Shown: positions 1 to 7,264 of the stretch, in pieces
Numbering within the stretch: the first letter of the stretch is position 1
How the letters are laid out: every line of letters begins with the position of its first letter
IMG/VR virus record: IMGVR_UViG_3300048769_000023
Span: 1-23,608 of that record
Source of the DNA: a virus
DNA: 23,608 nt
Reading direction: 5' to 3' (one strand)
Translations under genes and position numbers: made by a program
Notes under the pieces: model-generated
What the model was told of the DNA's origin: nothing
Seen by the model: the letters and a program-made list of their open reading frames with translations, nothing else
The model's database searches: none

Positions 1-176
1 CCGCCGACGCCGCCGCCGACGCCGCCGCCGACGCCGCCGACGCCGCCGCCGACGCCGCCGCCTCCTCCGCCGCCGACGCCGCCTCCGCCTACGCCTCCGC
101 CTACGCCGCCACCTACGCCGCCACCTACGCCGCCTACGCCGCCGCCGACGCCGCCTACGCCGCCCGGAAGAAAGAA
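1..176. repeat. GCC-rich trinucleotide/hexanucleotide low-complexity tract
   Basis: Almost all triplets are GCC, GAC, TAC, TCC or ACC in one register. The left part alternates GCCGAC and GCC units; the right part alternates TAC and GCC units. The tract lies wholly inside the truncated Ala-rich reading frame and begins before the window. Confidence 0.85.
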
Positions 177-227
177 CGAGAGCAGCAGATCGCCGACATC
201 GTCAGCATTCTGGAGGAAAGACCATGA
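1..227 (+). CDS. C-terminal end of an Ala-rich tandem-repeat protein (5' truncated)
   Basis: The open frame enters from the left edge (first full codon at position 3) and ends at TGA 225-227. The visible part is about 50 residues of Ala-rich low-complexity sequence in which one or two residues (Asp, later Ser, Tyr or Thr) separate every two or three alanines. A charged tail starting ARKKEREQQI follows and ends in LEERP. At DNA level it is a GCC/GAC/TAC/TCC codon repeat, so it probably grows and shrinks by slippage. Ala-rich helices ending in a charged tail are common in small phage early-region proteins, but I recognise no function. The stop overlaps the next start by ATGA. The frame is convincing; the role is unknown. 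Confidence 0.7.
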   Translation, partial: ADAAADAAADAADAAADAAASSAADAASAYASAYAATYAATYAAYAAADAAYAARKKEREQQIADIVSILEERP

Positions 228-400
228 ACAACAATGAACGACTGCGAGCTATTTCAGACATCATCGCCCGATGGGTGAATGAGCCATATGCCCAGGTTGG
301 TGATGGAATGGCAGGACCACCGGAGCGCCAGTACCTCGACGAAATATTGGACGTGCTAGCGAGTGAGTCGGAGACCTCCGAGAAGGCGAGGACCCCATGA
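224..400 (+). CDS. small phage protein of unknown function (58 aa)
   Basis: It begins with ATG at 224, in an ATGA overlap with the preceding stop, and ends at TGA 398-400, which again overlaps the ATG of the next gene. The upstream GGAGGAAAG (about 213-220) is a strong ribosome binding site at correct spacing. The protein starts MNNNERLRAISDIIARWVNE and reads as one or two amphipathic helices followed by a charged tail. There is no membrane segment, cysteine motif or catalytic signature. I do not recognise the family; the overlapping neighbours and RBS are the main support. Confidence 0.65.
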   Translation: MNNNERLRAISDIIARWVNEPYAQVGDGMAGPPERQYLDEILDVLASESETSEKARTP

Positions 401-702
401 GCCTCCCGCGCATCTGCCAGTGCCAGACGTGCCACGCCGACGCGACAATGACCAAGCTTCCCCACCCGGTAACGGGCGCGACGAGATTCGTGCTCACGTG
501 CCCTTCGCTGTGCGCGACCCGCTCGGCAAGCGAGCCGTGGGAGGCGGTCGCGCGCTGGAACGCTGCCAACCCGGCTCCCGATAAGCGCGAAGTCGCGCGG
601 TGCCGATGCGGGCTGCGGATGCCGTGCAACGGATGCCTCACCGGAGATGCCATCTACCGGCGCGGGGAATCGGTCATTCACGACGGGAGGAAGTGGACGT
701 GA
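397..702 (+). CDS. Lar-like zinc-ribbon protein (101 aa)
   Basis: The start ATG overlaps the upstream stop (ATGA). The N-terminal half has C-x-C-x2-C (CQCQTCHA, residues 7-14), then a strand ending LTCPSLCATRS and the helix WEAVARWNAANPA. This layout of a cysteine pair, a second cysteine pair and a final A-x-x-x-WN motif is the signature of Lar-like restriction-alleviation zinc proteins found in many phage accessory regions. The C-terminal half adds CRCGLRMPCNGC, a second cysteine cluster that could bind another metal ion. Anti-restriction activity is inferred from family resemblance only; a generic zinc-ribbon adaptor is equally possible. Confidence 0.7.
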   Translation: MSLPRICQCQTCHADATMTKLPHPVTGATRFVLTCPSLCATRSASEPWEAVARWNAANPAPDKREVARCRCGLRMPCNGCLTGDAIYRRGESVIHDGRKWT

Positions 703-756
703 TTGAATCTAAGCTTATCCGGTTCACGCACACCACAAACTCGACAGGAGAACAAT

Positions 757-858
757 ATGTATGAAATCGCAAGTCTCGCGTTCATTGCGGGCTTCGGCGT
801 CGGAGTTCTGATGCATGCGTTTTTGGTACAAGACATCATCAACAAGAGGTCGAAATGA
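757..858 (+). CDS. single-pass membrane micro-protein (33 aa)
   Basis: ATG 757 is preceded by GACAGGAGAA (745-754), a good ribosome binding site, and the stop TGA overlaps the next ATG (ATGA at 855). The protein MYEIASLAFIAGFGVGVLMH continues to a charged end, QDIINKRSK. Residues 4-24 are hydrophobic with a GxxxG-like stretch, so it is predicted to cross the membrane once with a positive cytoplasmic tail. Small membrane proteins of this size are frequent in phage accessory operons; no specific function can be assigned. Confidence 0.65.
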   Translation: MYEIASLAFIAGFGVGVLMHAFLVQDIINKRSK

Positions 859-1304
859 GAATCTACGTAGCATCGTCCTGGCGGAACGCCTACCAGCAAT
901 CGGTTGTGCGACTGCTGCGACACCTCGGGCACGACGTGTATGATTTCAGGCATCCAGCACCAGGCAACACGGGTTTTGCATGGTCAGCAATTGACCAAGA
1001 TTGGCAAAGCTGGACTCCGGACGCGTACAGGAAAGCCCTGGAACATCCAGTAGCCAAGGGCGGGTACGGCCTCGACATTGGCGCTGTCCGCTGGTGCGAC
1101 GTTGGGTTGCTGGTGTTGCCGTCTGGCCGTTCGGCCTCGTGGGAATTCGGGCACATCATGGGGCAAGGTAAACCCGGTGTGGTCTACATGCCAGAAGCGT
1201 GTGAGCCAGAGTTGATGTACAGCGAGGCGCGAATCTTGGTGTCAGAGGATGAGCTTCGGACGCATTTCAACCCGTTTCGTGTCGATTGGGCGTCAACCGG
1301 ATAG
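855..1304 (+). CDS. nucleoside 2-deoxyribosyltransferase-like protein (149 aa)
   Basis: It begins MRIYVASSWRN, the typical first strand of the nucleoside 2-deoxyribosyltransferase-like fold. A helix follows, then a second strand GHDVYDFRHP, a helix ending at KALEHPVAKGGYGLDIGAV, and the motif CDVGLLVLPSGRSASWEFGH (about residues 81-100). There, the D-LPSGRSA-E-G pattern matches the substrate pocket of this superfamily. Related enzymes exchange or hydrolyse bases on deoxynucleotides and may serve phage nucleotide metabolism or counter-defence. Substrate and activity are not visible from sequence. The length is normal for a phage member. The start is fixed by the ATGA overlap with the upstream gene. 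Confidence 0.8.
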   Translation: MRIYVASSWRNAYQQSVVRLLRHLGHDVYDFRHPAPGNTGFAWSAIDQDWQSWTPDAYRKALEHPVAKGGYGLDIGAVRWCDVGLLVLPSGRSASWEFGHIMGQGKPGVVYMPEACEPELMYSEARILVSEDELRTHFNPFRVDWASTG

Positions 1305-1306
1305 GC

Positions 1307-1558
1307 ATGATTGAATCTAACCCACTGTGCTGGCCTGTGGGGCGCCCGCGAACGCCGACAGGCAAGCGCCGCGAAGCGCTCTTCCACCTCCTGTGGTTCT
1401 TGTGGCTGCGCTCTGGAGCTGGCGACCCGTGCCCGTCGTGTAAGCTGCGGCCGGCAGTGTCCAGCGCGTGGGGACCGTGTGGTGTTTGCCGTTGGAGTTT
1501 CTGGGACGATTCGCAGCGAGTGATCAGGGAATTTCGAGACGCACAGAAAGGCGGCTAG
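1307..1558 (+). CDS. small zinc-knuckle protein (83 aa)
   Basis: I chose ATG 1307 two bases after the upstream stop rather than a start inside that gene. The protein starts MIESNPLCWPVGRPRTPTGK. Residues about 46-68 contain CPSC ... CGVC, two Cys-x2-Cys pairs about 17 residues apart, as in a small zinc finger. The end is charged (RVIREFRDAQKGG). The stop TAG is followed at once by the next ATG (1560). The first 13 bases after the initial base of the start codon (TGATTGAATCTAA) are an exact repeat of 700-712. No function is recognised. Confidence 0.55.
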   Translation: MIESNPLCWPVGRPRTPTGKRREALFHLLWFLWLRSGAGDPCPSCKLRPAVSSAWGPCGVCRWSFWDDSQRVIREFRDAQKGG

Positions 1559-1559
1559 C

Positions 1560-1748
1560 ATGGAGACGACGTCCCGCAAGCGGCCCGCGAAGAATCGGTG
1601 GAAGGTGGACGACAGTGAGGCGTTTTGCGGACGAGTCGCCTACCGAGTCGCCGGTTTGATTTGCTGGCCGTCCGCTGCCGAGTTGGTTGGACTGCTCAAC
1701 ACCGCGGGCATCGTGCTGCCGGCGAGGAAAGGAAGGAAACAGACATGA
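1560..1748 (+). CDS. hypothetical small basic protein (62 aa)
   Basis: ATG lies one base after the preceding TAG, and the stop overlaps the next ATG (ATGA, 1745-1748). The N-terminus is very basic (METTSRKRPAKNRWK). A central stretch, GRVAYRVAGLICWPSAAELV, is moderately hydrophobic, and the tail is basic (PARKGRKQT). It could be a nucleic-acid-binding or membrane-peripheral peptide. No family is recognised; support comes from tight packing and the downstream RBS-like GGAAAGGAAGG that leads into the next start. Confidence 0.5.
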   Translation: METTSRKRPAKNRWKVDDSEAFCGRVAYRVAGLICWPSAAELVGLLNTAGIVLPARKGRKQT

Positions 1749-1906
1749 GCTTCTGGGAATTCGCGGACAAGCACATCGTTGTGATAGTGGGGGTAGGCAC
1801 GATTGCTCTCGTACTGGCCGGGATGGCGTTGTGTATGCTGGAAAACTATGCAATTGCGCGACTCGAAGTGAAGCGGCAGATCGAAACACGGAAAGGGAAA
1901 CCATGA
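1745..1906 (+). CDS. single-pass membrane protein (53 aa)
   Basis: ATG 1745 is preceded by AGGAAAGGAAGGAAACAGAC, a strong purine-rich ribosome binding site. The frame also stays open upstream, but the RBS and ATGA overlap choose this start. Residues about 10-33 (HIVVIVGVGTIALVLAGMAL) form one strongly hydrophobic helix, followed by a charged amphipathic tail LEVKRQIETRKGKP. This is the second tiny membrane protein in the accessory block (the other is at 757-858). Function unknown; a holin-type role would be speculation, because no lysis enzyme lies nearby. Confidence 0.65.
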   Translation: MSFWEFADKHIVVIVGVGTIALVLAGMALCMLENYAIARLEVKRQIETRKGKP

Positions 1907-2748
1907 CGAAAAGAGAAGAAATCAAGGCCAGGCTGCGCAAAGTCCTGCCATGGGTCGGTTCATTTGATTCTGGTAAGGAGCCCGTGCACGCGCTGGCGGA
2001 TGAACTCGCCGTTGTCTTGGCCGACATAGAGGAGCGACTACCCGCCGTTGTGTCGCCCGAAAAAGCAGCAACGCCGGTTGTGGAATGGCACGCGAAGTGC
2101 AACCTGCATGCGGATTGCAATGCTGCCGACGAAGCTGTGCGCGAGTATTCCACGCGCCTCGCAGCGCTGCATTGTCGGGACCCTAAGTTCATGCAAGGTG
2201 ACTGTGCAAAGGTGAATTCCCAGCCACCCATCGCCTCGCCCGAGATCACGACGGAGAACCTGGACAAGTGGTGTCAGGCCGTCTCGTCCACTGACACGCT
2301 CCCCATCAATCCTAACGAGCTAAAAGTTGCGCAGTCACGCGCCCGCCAAGATATTTTCGCAGCCCTCGCAAAGGAACACCTCGCCCGCCAGGCCGAAGTG
2401 GACGCGCGGGAGCGGGCAACAGACAAGGCGCGGATTGCGGCTCTGGAGAGCCAGCTTGCCGACGAGCGCCGTCAATTCGCAGCCAGGCGTGGAGAGCTGG
2501 AGCGCGACGAGGCCCAAGTCAAGCTCCACTCCATCGATACCGCGGCAGGAACGTGGCGGCCGAATGCGCCGGCCGATGTTAACGCGATTTGTGCGAAGTT
2601 GGCGGAGGGCGGGAAGGCGGCGCTGGAGTTGGCGCGGGTCAGGGAGTTGGCCAAGCATGGCTACATCACCGGGTGGTCGGTCATGGCGAGCGACCCGAGA
2701 CAAGTCGCAGAGTTGGCGGAGCTGCGCAAGCTGCTGGGGATGGGGTAA
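1903..2748 (+). CDS. coiled-coil accessory protein (281 aa)
   Basis: It starts at ATG 1903, overlapping the previous stop (ATGA), with the upstream CGGAAAGGGAAACC as RBS. The N-terminal part (MTKREEIKARLRKVL) is helical. Residues about 58-102 carry several cysteines and histidines (WHAKCNLHADCN ... HCRD ... GDC), which might bind metal. Residues about 142-205 are a long charged heptad-like helix (RQAEVDARERATDKARIAAL) expected to form a coiled coil, followed by a short globular end. I do not recognise the family. It is the last gene of the small-gene block before the non-coding region ahead of the terminase. Confidence 0.65.
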   Translation: MTKREEIKARLRKVLPWVGSFDSGKEPVHALADELAVVLADIEERLPAVVSPEKAATPVVEWHAKCNLHADCNAADEAVREYSTRLAALHCRDPKFMQGDCAKVNSQPPIASPEITTENLDKWCQAVSSTDTLPINPNELKVAQSRARQDIFAALAKEHLARQAEVDARERATDKARIAALESQLADERRQFAARRGELERDEAQVKLHSIDTAAGTWRPNAPADVNAICAKLAEGGKAALELARVRELAKHGYITGWSVMASDPRQVAELAELRKLLGMG

Positions 2749-3081
2749 CGCGTGACGACCCGCGCGACGCTAAGTACAAGGGCAATCGTTCCCACGGCGG
2801 TCCCGTGAAGGTGTTCACGAAGGATGAGATCGCGCAGCTTGCCTCACGGCCTGAGAAGTGACACCCTGACATGGTCCCAATGAATTCGGCACAGGAAAGC
2901 AATCGGCCCACACGACGGAAGCGGGCAACGTTTTGCGAGTGCGAGCCAGAGATGGCGAACGGCGGCGATCGTGGCGACCAGGCGCGAGGCTGCGATCTCC
3001 CAAGGCCGGGGGCACGTCATACCAGCGACGCGGGGGCAGAGCCGAGAGCCCTCCCGCAGTCTGGGAAATAGAGCCTACCTG

Positions 3082-3099
3082 GATCTGAATACTCAGATC
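3082..3099. repeat. perfect 7-bp inverted repeat with 4-base loop
   Basis: GATCTGA, loop ATAC, TCAGATC. A G-T pair could extend the stem by one. No T-tract follows, so it is not a classical terminator. It could be an operator, an RNA hairpin or part of a packaging site. Confidence 0.6.
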
Positions 3100-3221
3100 T
3101 CCCCGCGCCTACGAAACGAATCCCTCACGTATTGGACGATAGACGCAGACGGGCAGCACTTCGCCTTTTGCGAGAAGTAACGCGAATCGTCCACGTAATG
3201 GGCTATCCCACGCGTAACCTC

Positions 3222-3251
3222 TTGACAAATCGCGCGGTTTGGGTGCGTAAT
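3222..3251 (+). promoter_or_regulatory. candidate sigma70 promoter for the terminase/head operon
   Basis: A consensus -35 box TTGACA (3222-3227) is followed after 18 bases by CGTAAT (3246-3251), a weak -10; TAATCT three bases further is an alternative with a long spacer. It sits immediately upstream of the terS start and after a gene-poor stretch. The transcript would start at about 3257-3260, practically at the GTG start codons, so the small terminase mRNA could be almost leaderless. Confidence 0.4.
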
Positions 3252-3253
3252 CT

Positions 3254-3676
3254 GTGGCAGTGGCACAGGACGACGAAACAAATCCGGGTAATGCCGCAGT
3301 ATTGTCAGGCAGGGAGCGCCAGCTAGCGGGACTGCGGCCAGCGGTCAAGGGCGAGCCGTCGCGAAATCCCACGGGCAAGAACGGGCATCGAGCGCGTCAG
3401 GAGTTGGTAGCCGACATCCTAGCCGAAAAGGAGGATGACCCCAAGGCCCCGCAACCCGGAGAGACTCGTATTCGCAACGTAGTTCTGGCACTCGCGCGCG
3501 AAACTTACGCCGGTGGACCAGGAGCCCAGGCCGCAGGGAAAACGCTGCTTGAGCAATTCGCGGGCAAGGCGCGCCAGCAGGTTGACCTGTCGAGTGAAGA
3601 TGGCAGCCTTCGTCCGGCGCTGGTGCGCTTCGAATTCCTTCGCCCGCCAGAGGACGATGGAACTTCAGGAAAATAG
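3254..3676 (+). CDS. small terminase subunit-like protein (DUF5681-type, 140 aa)
   Basis: It starts with GTG 3254 or GTG 3260; neither has a visible ribosome binding site. The basic motif KGEPSRNPTGKNGHRARQEL (about residues 32-51) resembles the KGxSGNPxGR opening of DUF5681 proteins, which are small terminase-like DNA-binding proteins. It is followed by a helical domain with ALARETYAGGPGAQAAGKTL and an EQFAGKARQQVDLSSEDG end, also typical of that family. In the packaging motor the small subunit recognises phage DNA and hands it to the large subunit. It overlaps the large terminase gene by 20 bases, a common arrangement for the pair. The assignment rests on motif and position, not on a search. 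Confidence 0.7.
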   Translation: MAVAQDDETNPGNAAVLSGRERQLAGLRPAVKGEPSRNPTGKNGHRARQELVADILAEKEDDPKAPQPGETRIRNVVLALARETYAGGPGAQAAGKTLLEQFAGKARQQVDLSSEDGSLRPALVRFEFLRPPEDDGTSGK

Positions 3677-4988
3677 CGACGCTCTACCCGGCGAGGCCAT
3701 CCCGACGGCGAAGGTTGCGATACCTCGCGCCATGCGGTTTTTCTTTGATACTCGCGGCGACTTCCCCGAGTCGCGATTTGATTGCTTTGGCCAGCCGACG
3801 AAGTTCTACCGCTACAAAGTGGCGTATGGGGGTCGCGGCAGCGGCAAGAGCTTCGCGGTCGCGCAGGCGCTAATCCTGCTTGCAACCCAAGTCAGGATCC
3901 GCATCTTGTGCGCTCGCGAATTCCAGACATCGATTCGCGAATCATCGCGCCAGCAACTCGTTGAACAAATCGAGGGGATGGGACTCGACCATCTCTTTCA
4001 GTGCAGACGCGACGAAATCGAATGTCTGGCAACCGGAAGCCTGTTCATGTTCGCGGGGCTTCATCACAACGTCAGCTCGCTCAAATCTCTGACCAGCATC
4101 GGGATTTGCTGGGTGGAAGAGGCCGACACGGTCAGCGAGGAATCATGGTCAAAACTCGTCCCGTCTATTCGTGCGCCAGGGTCCGAGATTTGGGTAACGT
4201 TCAACCCCAACCAGATCGAAGATCCAACCTACAAGCGATTTGTTCCGGGTCAGCCTCTCTACGATGACGAGCGTACGAAATCTGTGCAGGTGAGTTGGAG
4301 AGACATCAAGGACGTGCTTCCCAACGTGCTGCGCGCCGAACTTGAGCACCTTCGCCGCGTCGACCCGGACGCCTACCAGCACGTCTGGGAGGGCGGCACG
4401 TGGACCCGCAGCGACGCGCAGGTGTTCAACGGGAAGTGGGTCATTGACGATTTTGCGCCGGTTACCGGAAGGCTCGACCCTGGACAGAATTGGCATGGCC
4501 CATACTTCGGCGCAGACTGGGGTTTCGCTGCCGACCCTACGGTACTCGTGAAAGCTTGGATATTTGGCGGGTCACTATACGTCGAGAACGAGGCTCACGC
4601 TTTGGGGTGCGAGCTAGACTCGATACCCGCGCTGTTCGACCTGGTTCCAGGCTCACGAGAACACACGATTAGGGGTGACAATTCCCGCCCAGAAACGATC
4701 AACCACGTGAGCGGCAAGGGCTTCGACGTCGTCCCGTGCGACAAGTGGTCAGGCAGCGTGAAGGACGGGGTCACGTTCCTGCGCGGATTCGAGAAGATCG
4801 TGATTCACCCGCGCTGCAAGCACATGGCGGAAGAAGCGAGGCTTTATTCGTACAAGACGGACAAGCTTTCAGGCGACGTTATGCCGGAAATAGTTGACAA
4901 GCACAACCATTGCTGGGACGCCTTGCGATACGCTTTAGACCCGATGATCCAGAATGCTGGCGGCAACTCTTTCCAATACTACATGTAG
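3657..4988 (+). CDS. terL: terminase large subunit (443 aa)
   Basis: This is the ATP-driven DNA packaging motor and headful/cos nuclease. I chose ATG 3657, preceded by AGAGGA, over more upstream in-frame codons that lie deep inside terS. N-terminal ATPase: Walker A GGRGSGKS at residues 58-65, Walker B GICWVEEAD at 149-157 and the coupling motif TFNPN at 181-185. C-terminal RNase H-like nuclease: GADWG with Asp287, RGDN with Asp341, and HCWDALRYAL with Asp421, the three acidic metal ligands expected. Motif spacing matches the Terminase_3 and Terminase_3C families, and 443 residues is a normal length. It acts at the portal vertex of the prohead, and the portal gene follows after 8 bases. Confidence 0.95.
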   Translation: MELQENSDALPGEAIPTAKVAIPRAMRFFFDTRGDFPESRFDCFGQPTKFYRYKVAYGGRGSGKSFAVAQALILLATQVRIRILCAREFQTSIRESSRQQLVEQIEGMGLDHLFQCRRDEIECLATGSLFMFAGLHHNVSSLKSLTSIGICWVEEADTVSEESWSKLVPSIRAPGSEIWVTFNPNQIEDPTYKRFVPGQPLYDDERTKSVQVSWRDIKDVLPNVLRAELEHLRRVDPDAYQHVWEGGTWTRSDAQVFNGKWVIDDFAPVTGRLDPGQNWHGPYFGADWGFAADPTVLVKAWIFGGSLYVENEAHALGCELDSIPALFDLVPGSREHTIRGDNSRPETINHVSGKGFDVVPCDKWSGSVKDGVTFLRGFEKIVIHPRCKHMAEEARLYSYKTDKLSGDVMPEIVDKHNHCWDALRYALDPMIQNAGGNSFQYYM

Positions 4989-4996
4989 GAGACACC

Positions 4997-7264
4997 ATGG
5001 GCTTTTGGGATTTCTTCAAACGACGCAAACCCGCCGCACCGACCACGCCAGCCGAGCCCGTGCTCGATGCCGAGTATGCAGATGATGAGGCATATGCGCG
5101 CAGGTATGGGCCTTCCCGCATGCTCGGAGTTGACGAGATCAAGCGCCAGGTGGCAGACGGACGTGGGCCGCTATCTCCTACCGCATTCGATGCCGTAGCC
5201 AACTGGATGAGCGGTCAGGGCGGCTCGAACGACCTGGCTACGGCGACGCGCTACCTGTTCGCGTCTACCACTGACTGGCAGACCATCAGCAACATGTGCC
5301 GCGCTTCGTGGCTGGCGCGAAAGATCGTGTGGAAGCGGCCGCGCGACATGATGAGGCCTGGCTACAACCTGATCTTCGAGGGCATGGGCGACAAGGCCAA
5401 GGGCGCGACCGAAACAAGCGGGGACCGGCTACGCAAGTCCATAACTCGCCGATGGGACGCCGACAACAAGCTGATCGAGGGGATGGCGTGGGCGCGTGAG
5501 TTCGGCGGCTCGATCATCGTGATCGATGTGAAGGGCCAGCTGCTCGAAGAACCGTTGCCCATCAAAGACGGCATGGTCGACTATTCGAGCATCAAGAAAG
5601 GCTCGCTCAACTCGCTCCGCGTGTGGGACCGTTGGCGCGCGAACCACGACGGCCAGCTCGACAACGACAACGAAAGTCCGAACCGCGGCAAGCCGGAATT
5701 CTACGTGCTATCAGCCGATGGCGGGATGGCGGGGCAGCGCGTTCACTGGACCCGCGTGCTACGTTTCGACGGCGACATAGTCGACTGGTGGACCTGGCGC
5801 GCGAATGCGTGCTGGCACGACAGCGTCTTGCAAGTCGTGATCGATACCCTCAAGCAGTACGACATGCTGACGGGGGCGATTTCCTCGCTCGTTCCCAAGG
5901 CCCGCCAGGACATCGTCTACGCCAAGGACGCGGCCAAGCTCGCATCGACTGCCGAGGGTCGCAAGGGAATGGCCGACAGGTTCGCTGCCACCCATCGCAT
6001 GGCCAGCATGTACAACGTGCGGGTCTACGATATGGTGAACGAGAGAACGGAGCAGCAGACATACAACTTCGGCAACCTCGATAAGATCTGGGAAAAGGCC
6101 ATGATGGAAACGGGGGCCGGGGCGAGCTACCCAAGCAGTGTTCTCTTCGACAACCAGCCGGCGGGCCTTAACGCCTCGGGAGAATCAAGCGTCGGGAACT
6201 ACTTCGACGACCTCGCGGCCGAGCGCCTGAACTACCTCAAGCCGCGCCAGCTTGCGCTGTACGAAGTGATCGCGCGGAACGAGTTTGGCGACTTGCCCGA
6301 AGGCTTCGACATCGACTACAAGGCATTCCGCAGTGCCAGCGAAATCGAGAAGAGCACGATCAACCTGAATCGCGCCAACGCGGACGCGGCTCGACTCAAG
6401 GATGGCGTCATCACGGCCGGCCTCGTCGCCGCCCAGCTCAAAGAGGACAGCGTCTACAGCGTAATGACCCAGGAAGATGTCGACCTGGCCAAGCTCGCGC
6501 CGCCACCGCCTGAAGACGACGGTAGCGAGCCGCCAGACAACGGCGGTGGCACGAAGCCGGCGAAGGAAGAACCCGCGCCGGACGAAGAGGACGCGAAGGA
6601 AGAGATCGAAACCGAGGCGGGCAAGAAGGGCGCGATCACGGCCGATTCGTTCAACCCCGACCAGCCGCGTGATGCTGACGGCAAGTGGGGAGAGGGCGGT
6701 GGCGCAAGTAGCGCGGGCTCCAAAAGTAGCGGGCCGCAATATGAAAGCACAGCTGGGAAACCATCGGAGGATGCGCTGAACTCTTTGTATTTTCCAGAGT
6801 CAGACAATGTAGATAAGAACTATGAAATTGGGTCAGCGATAGGCAATGATGGGTCGCCTATCTTCACAGTGCATGGAGGGCCTAATTACGTCGCCCTCCT
6901 TCCTGAGCAGGTAGCGCAATTGAAGGACAACCACTACACACACAACCATCCTTCTGGGAACACGCTGTCAACCGCAGACCTAAACGTAGCCGTCGAGGCC
7001 AATGTCATGTCATTGCGGGCGGTGGGAAGGAGCCCAGTTGACGGTAAAGCTTACGTGTATTCTTTCAACCGCCCACGCGATGGGTGGTCACCGCTTACGG
7101 CACCATTGGTGCAAGAGATAGATTCAAAACTTAGGAATGAATTCTCGCGAGAAATCGCAAAGGGTAAGATGACTGCGAACGAGGCGAACGCAAGCCATCA
7201 TCATGAGTTGTGGGCGCGAGTGTCAAAACTGTGCGACATCGGCTATCGCCGAGAGGAGCTGTGA
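4997..7264 (+). CDS. portal protein (DUF1073-like) with C-terminal HNHP/JAB-like domain (755 aa)
   Basis: ATG 4997 follows TAGGAGACACC, a clear ribosome binding site. Residues about 60-510 are the portal core of the DUF1073 family, shown by SWLARKIVWKRPRDMMRPGY, an EFGGSIIVI strand, the SYPSSVLFDNQPAGLNASGE segment and the helical stem that follows. The portal is the dodecameric DNA channel of the head. A Pro/Glu-rich linker ends in the DQPRDADGKWGEGGG motif (about 555-569). It is followed by a separate 180-residue domain with THNHPSG...STAD (His649, His651, Ser658, Asp661) and YSFNRPRDGW. This resembles JAB/MPN-type metal centres, with one residue fewer between HxH and SxxD than RadC. The DNA for this domain is much richer in A/T than the core, which points to a grafted effector module. 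The core is certain; the C-terminal activity is not. Confidence 0.9.
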   Translation: MGFWDFFKRRKPAAPTTPAEPVLDAEYADDEAYARRYGPSRMLGVDEIKRQVADGRGPLSPTAFDAVANWMSGQGGSNDLATATRYLFASTTDWQTISNMCRASWLARKIVWKRPRDMMRPGYNLIFEGMGDKAKGATETSGDRLRKSITRRWDADNKLIEGMAWAREFGGSIIVIDVKGQLLEEPLPIKDGMVDYSSIKKGSLNSLRVWDRWRANHDGQLDNDNESPNRGKPEFYVLSADGGMAGQRVHWTRVLRFDGDIVDWWTWRANACWHDSVLQVVIDTLKQYDMLTGAISSLVPKARQDIVYAKDAAKLASTAEGRKGMADRFAATHRMASMYNVRVYDMVNERTEQQTYNFGNLDKIWEKAMMETGAGASYPSSVLFDNQPAGLNASGESSVGNYFDDLAAERLNYLKPRQLALYEVIARNEFGDLPEGFDIDYKAFRSASEIEKSTINLNRANADAARLKDGVITAGLVAAQLKEDSVYSVMTQEDVDLAKLAPPPPEDDGSEPPDNGGGTKPAKEEPAPDEEDAKEEIETEAGKKGAITADSFNPDQPRDADGKWGEGGGASSAGSKSSGPQYESTAGKPSEDALNSLYFPESDNVDKNYEIGSAIGNDGSPIFTVHGGPNYVALLPEQVAQLKDNHYTHNHPSGNTLSTADLNVAVEANVMSLRAVGRSPVDGKAYVYSFNRPRDGWSPLTAPLVQEIDSKLRNEFSREIAKGKMTANEANASHHHELWARVSKLCDIGYRREEL

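Larger units (their letters stand above)
2862..3253. other. non-coding region upstream of the terminase genes
   Basis: About 390 bases lie between the small-gene block and the small terminase, with no reading frame that I find convincing: candidates lack ribosome binding sites and family-like sequence. The region holds a 7-bp inverted repeat (3082-3099) and a TTGACA promoter near its right end. In many phages the DNA next to terS carries the packaging recognition site (cos or pac). Position makes that possible here, but no sequence proves it. Confidence 0.5.

Noticed and set aside
699-764. GTG-initiated 21-codon frame
   Set aside because: Very short and overlapping a better supported micro-protein; kept only as a finding because of the 13-bp repeat.
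2752-2861. Short frames after the coiled-coil gene, including one ending VKVFTKDEIAQLASRPEK
   Set aside because: The end looks protein-like, but the frame has no start codon with a ribosome binding site: the GTG at 2752 is in another frame, and a GTG at 2805 gives only 18 residues.
2871-3180. Two overlapping plus-strand frames of about 66-69 codons in the region before terS
   Set aside because: No ribosome binding site, arginine/glycine-rich composition typical of chance frames in GC-rich DNA, and no family-like pattern.
4910-4996. Upstream in-frame start for the portal gene
   Set aside because: It lies inside the end of the large terminase; ATG 4997 has a proper AGGAGA site and the normal portal N-terminus.
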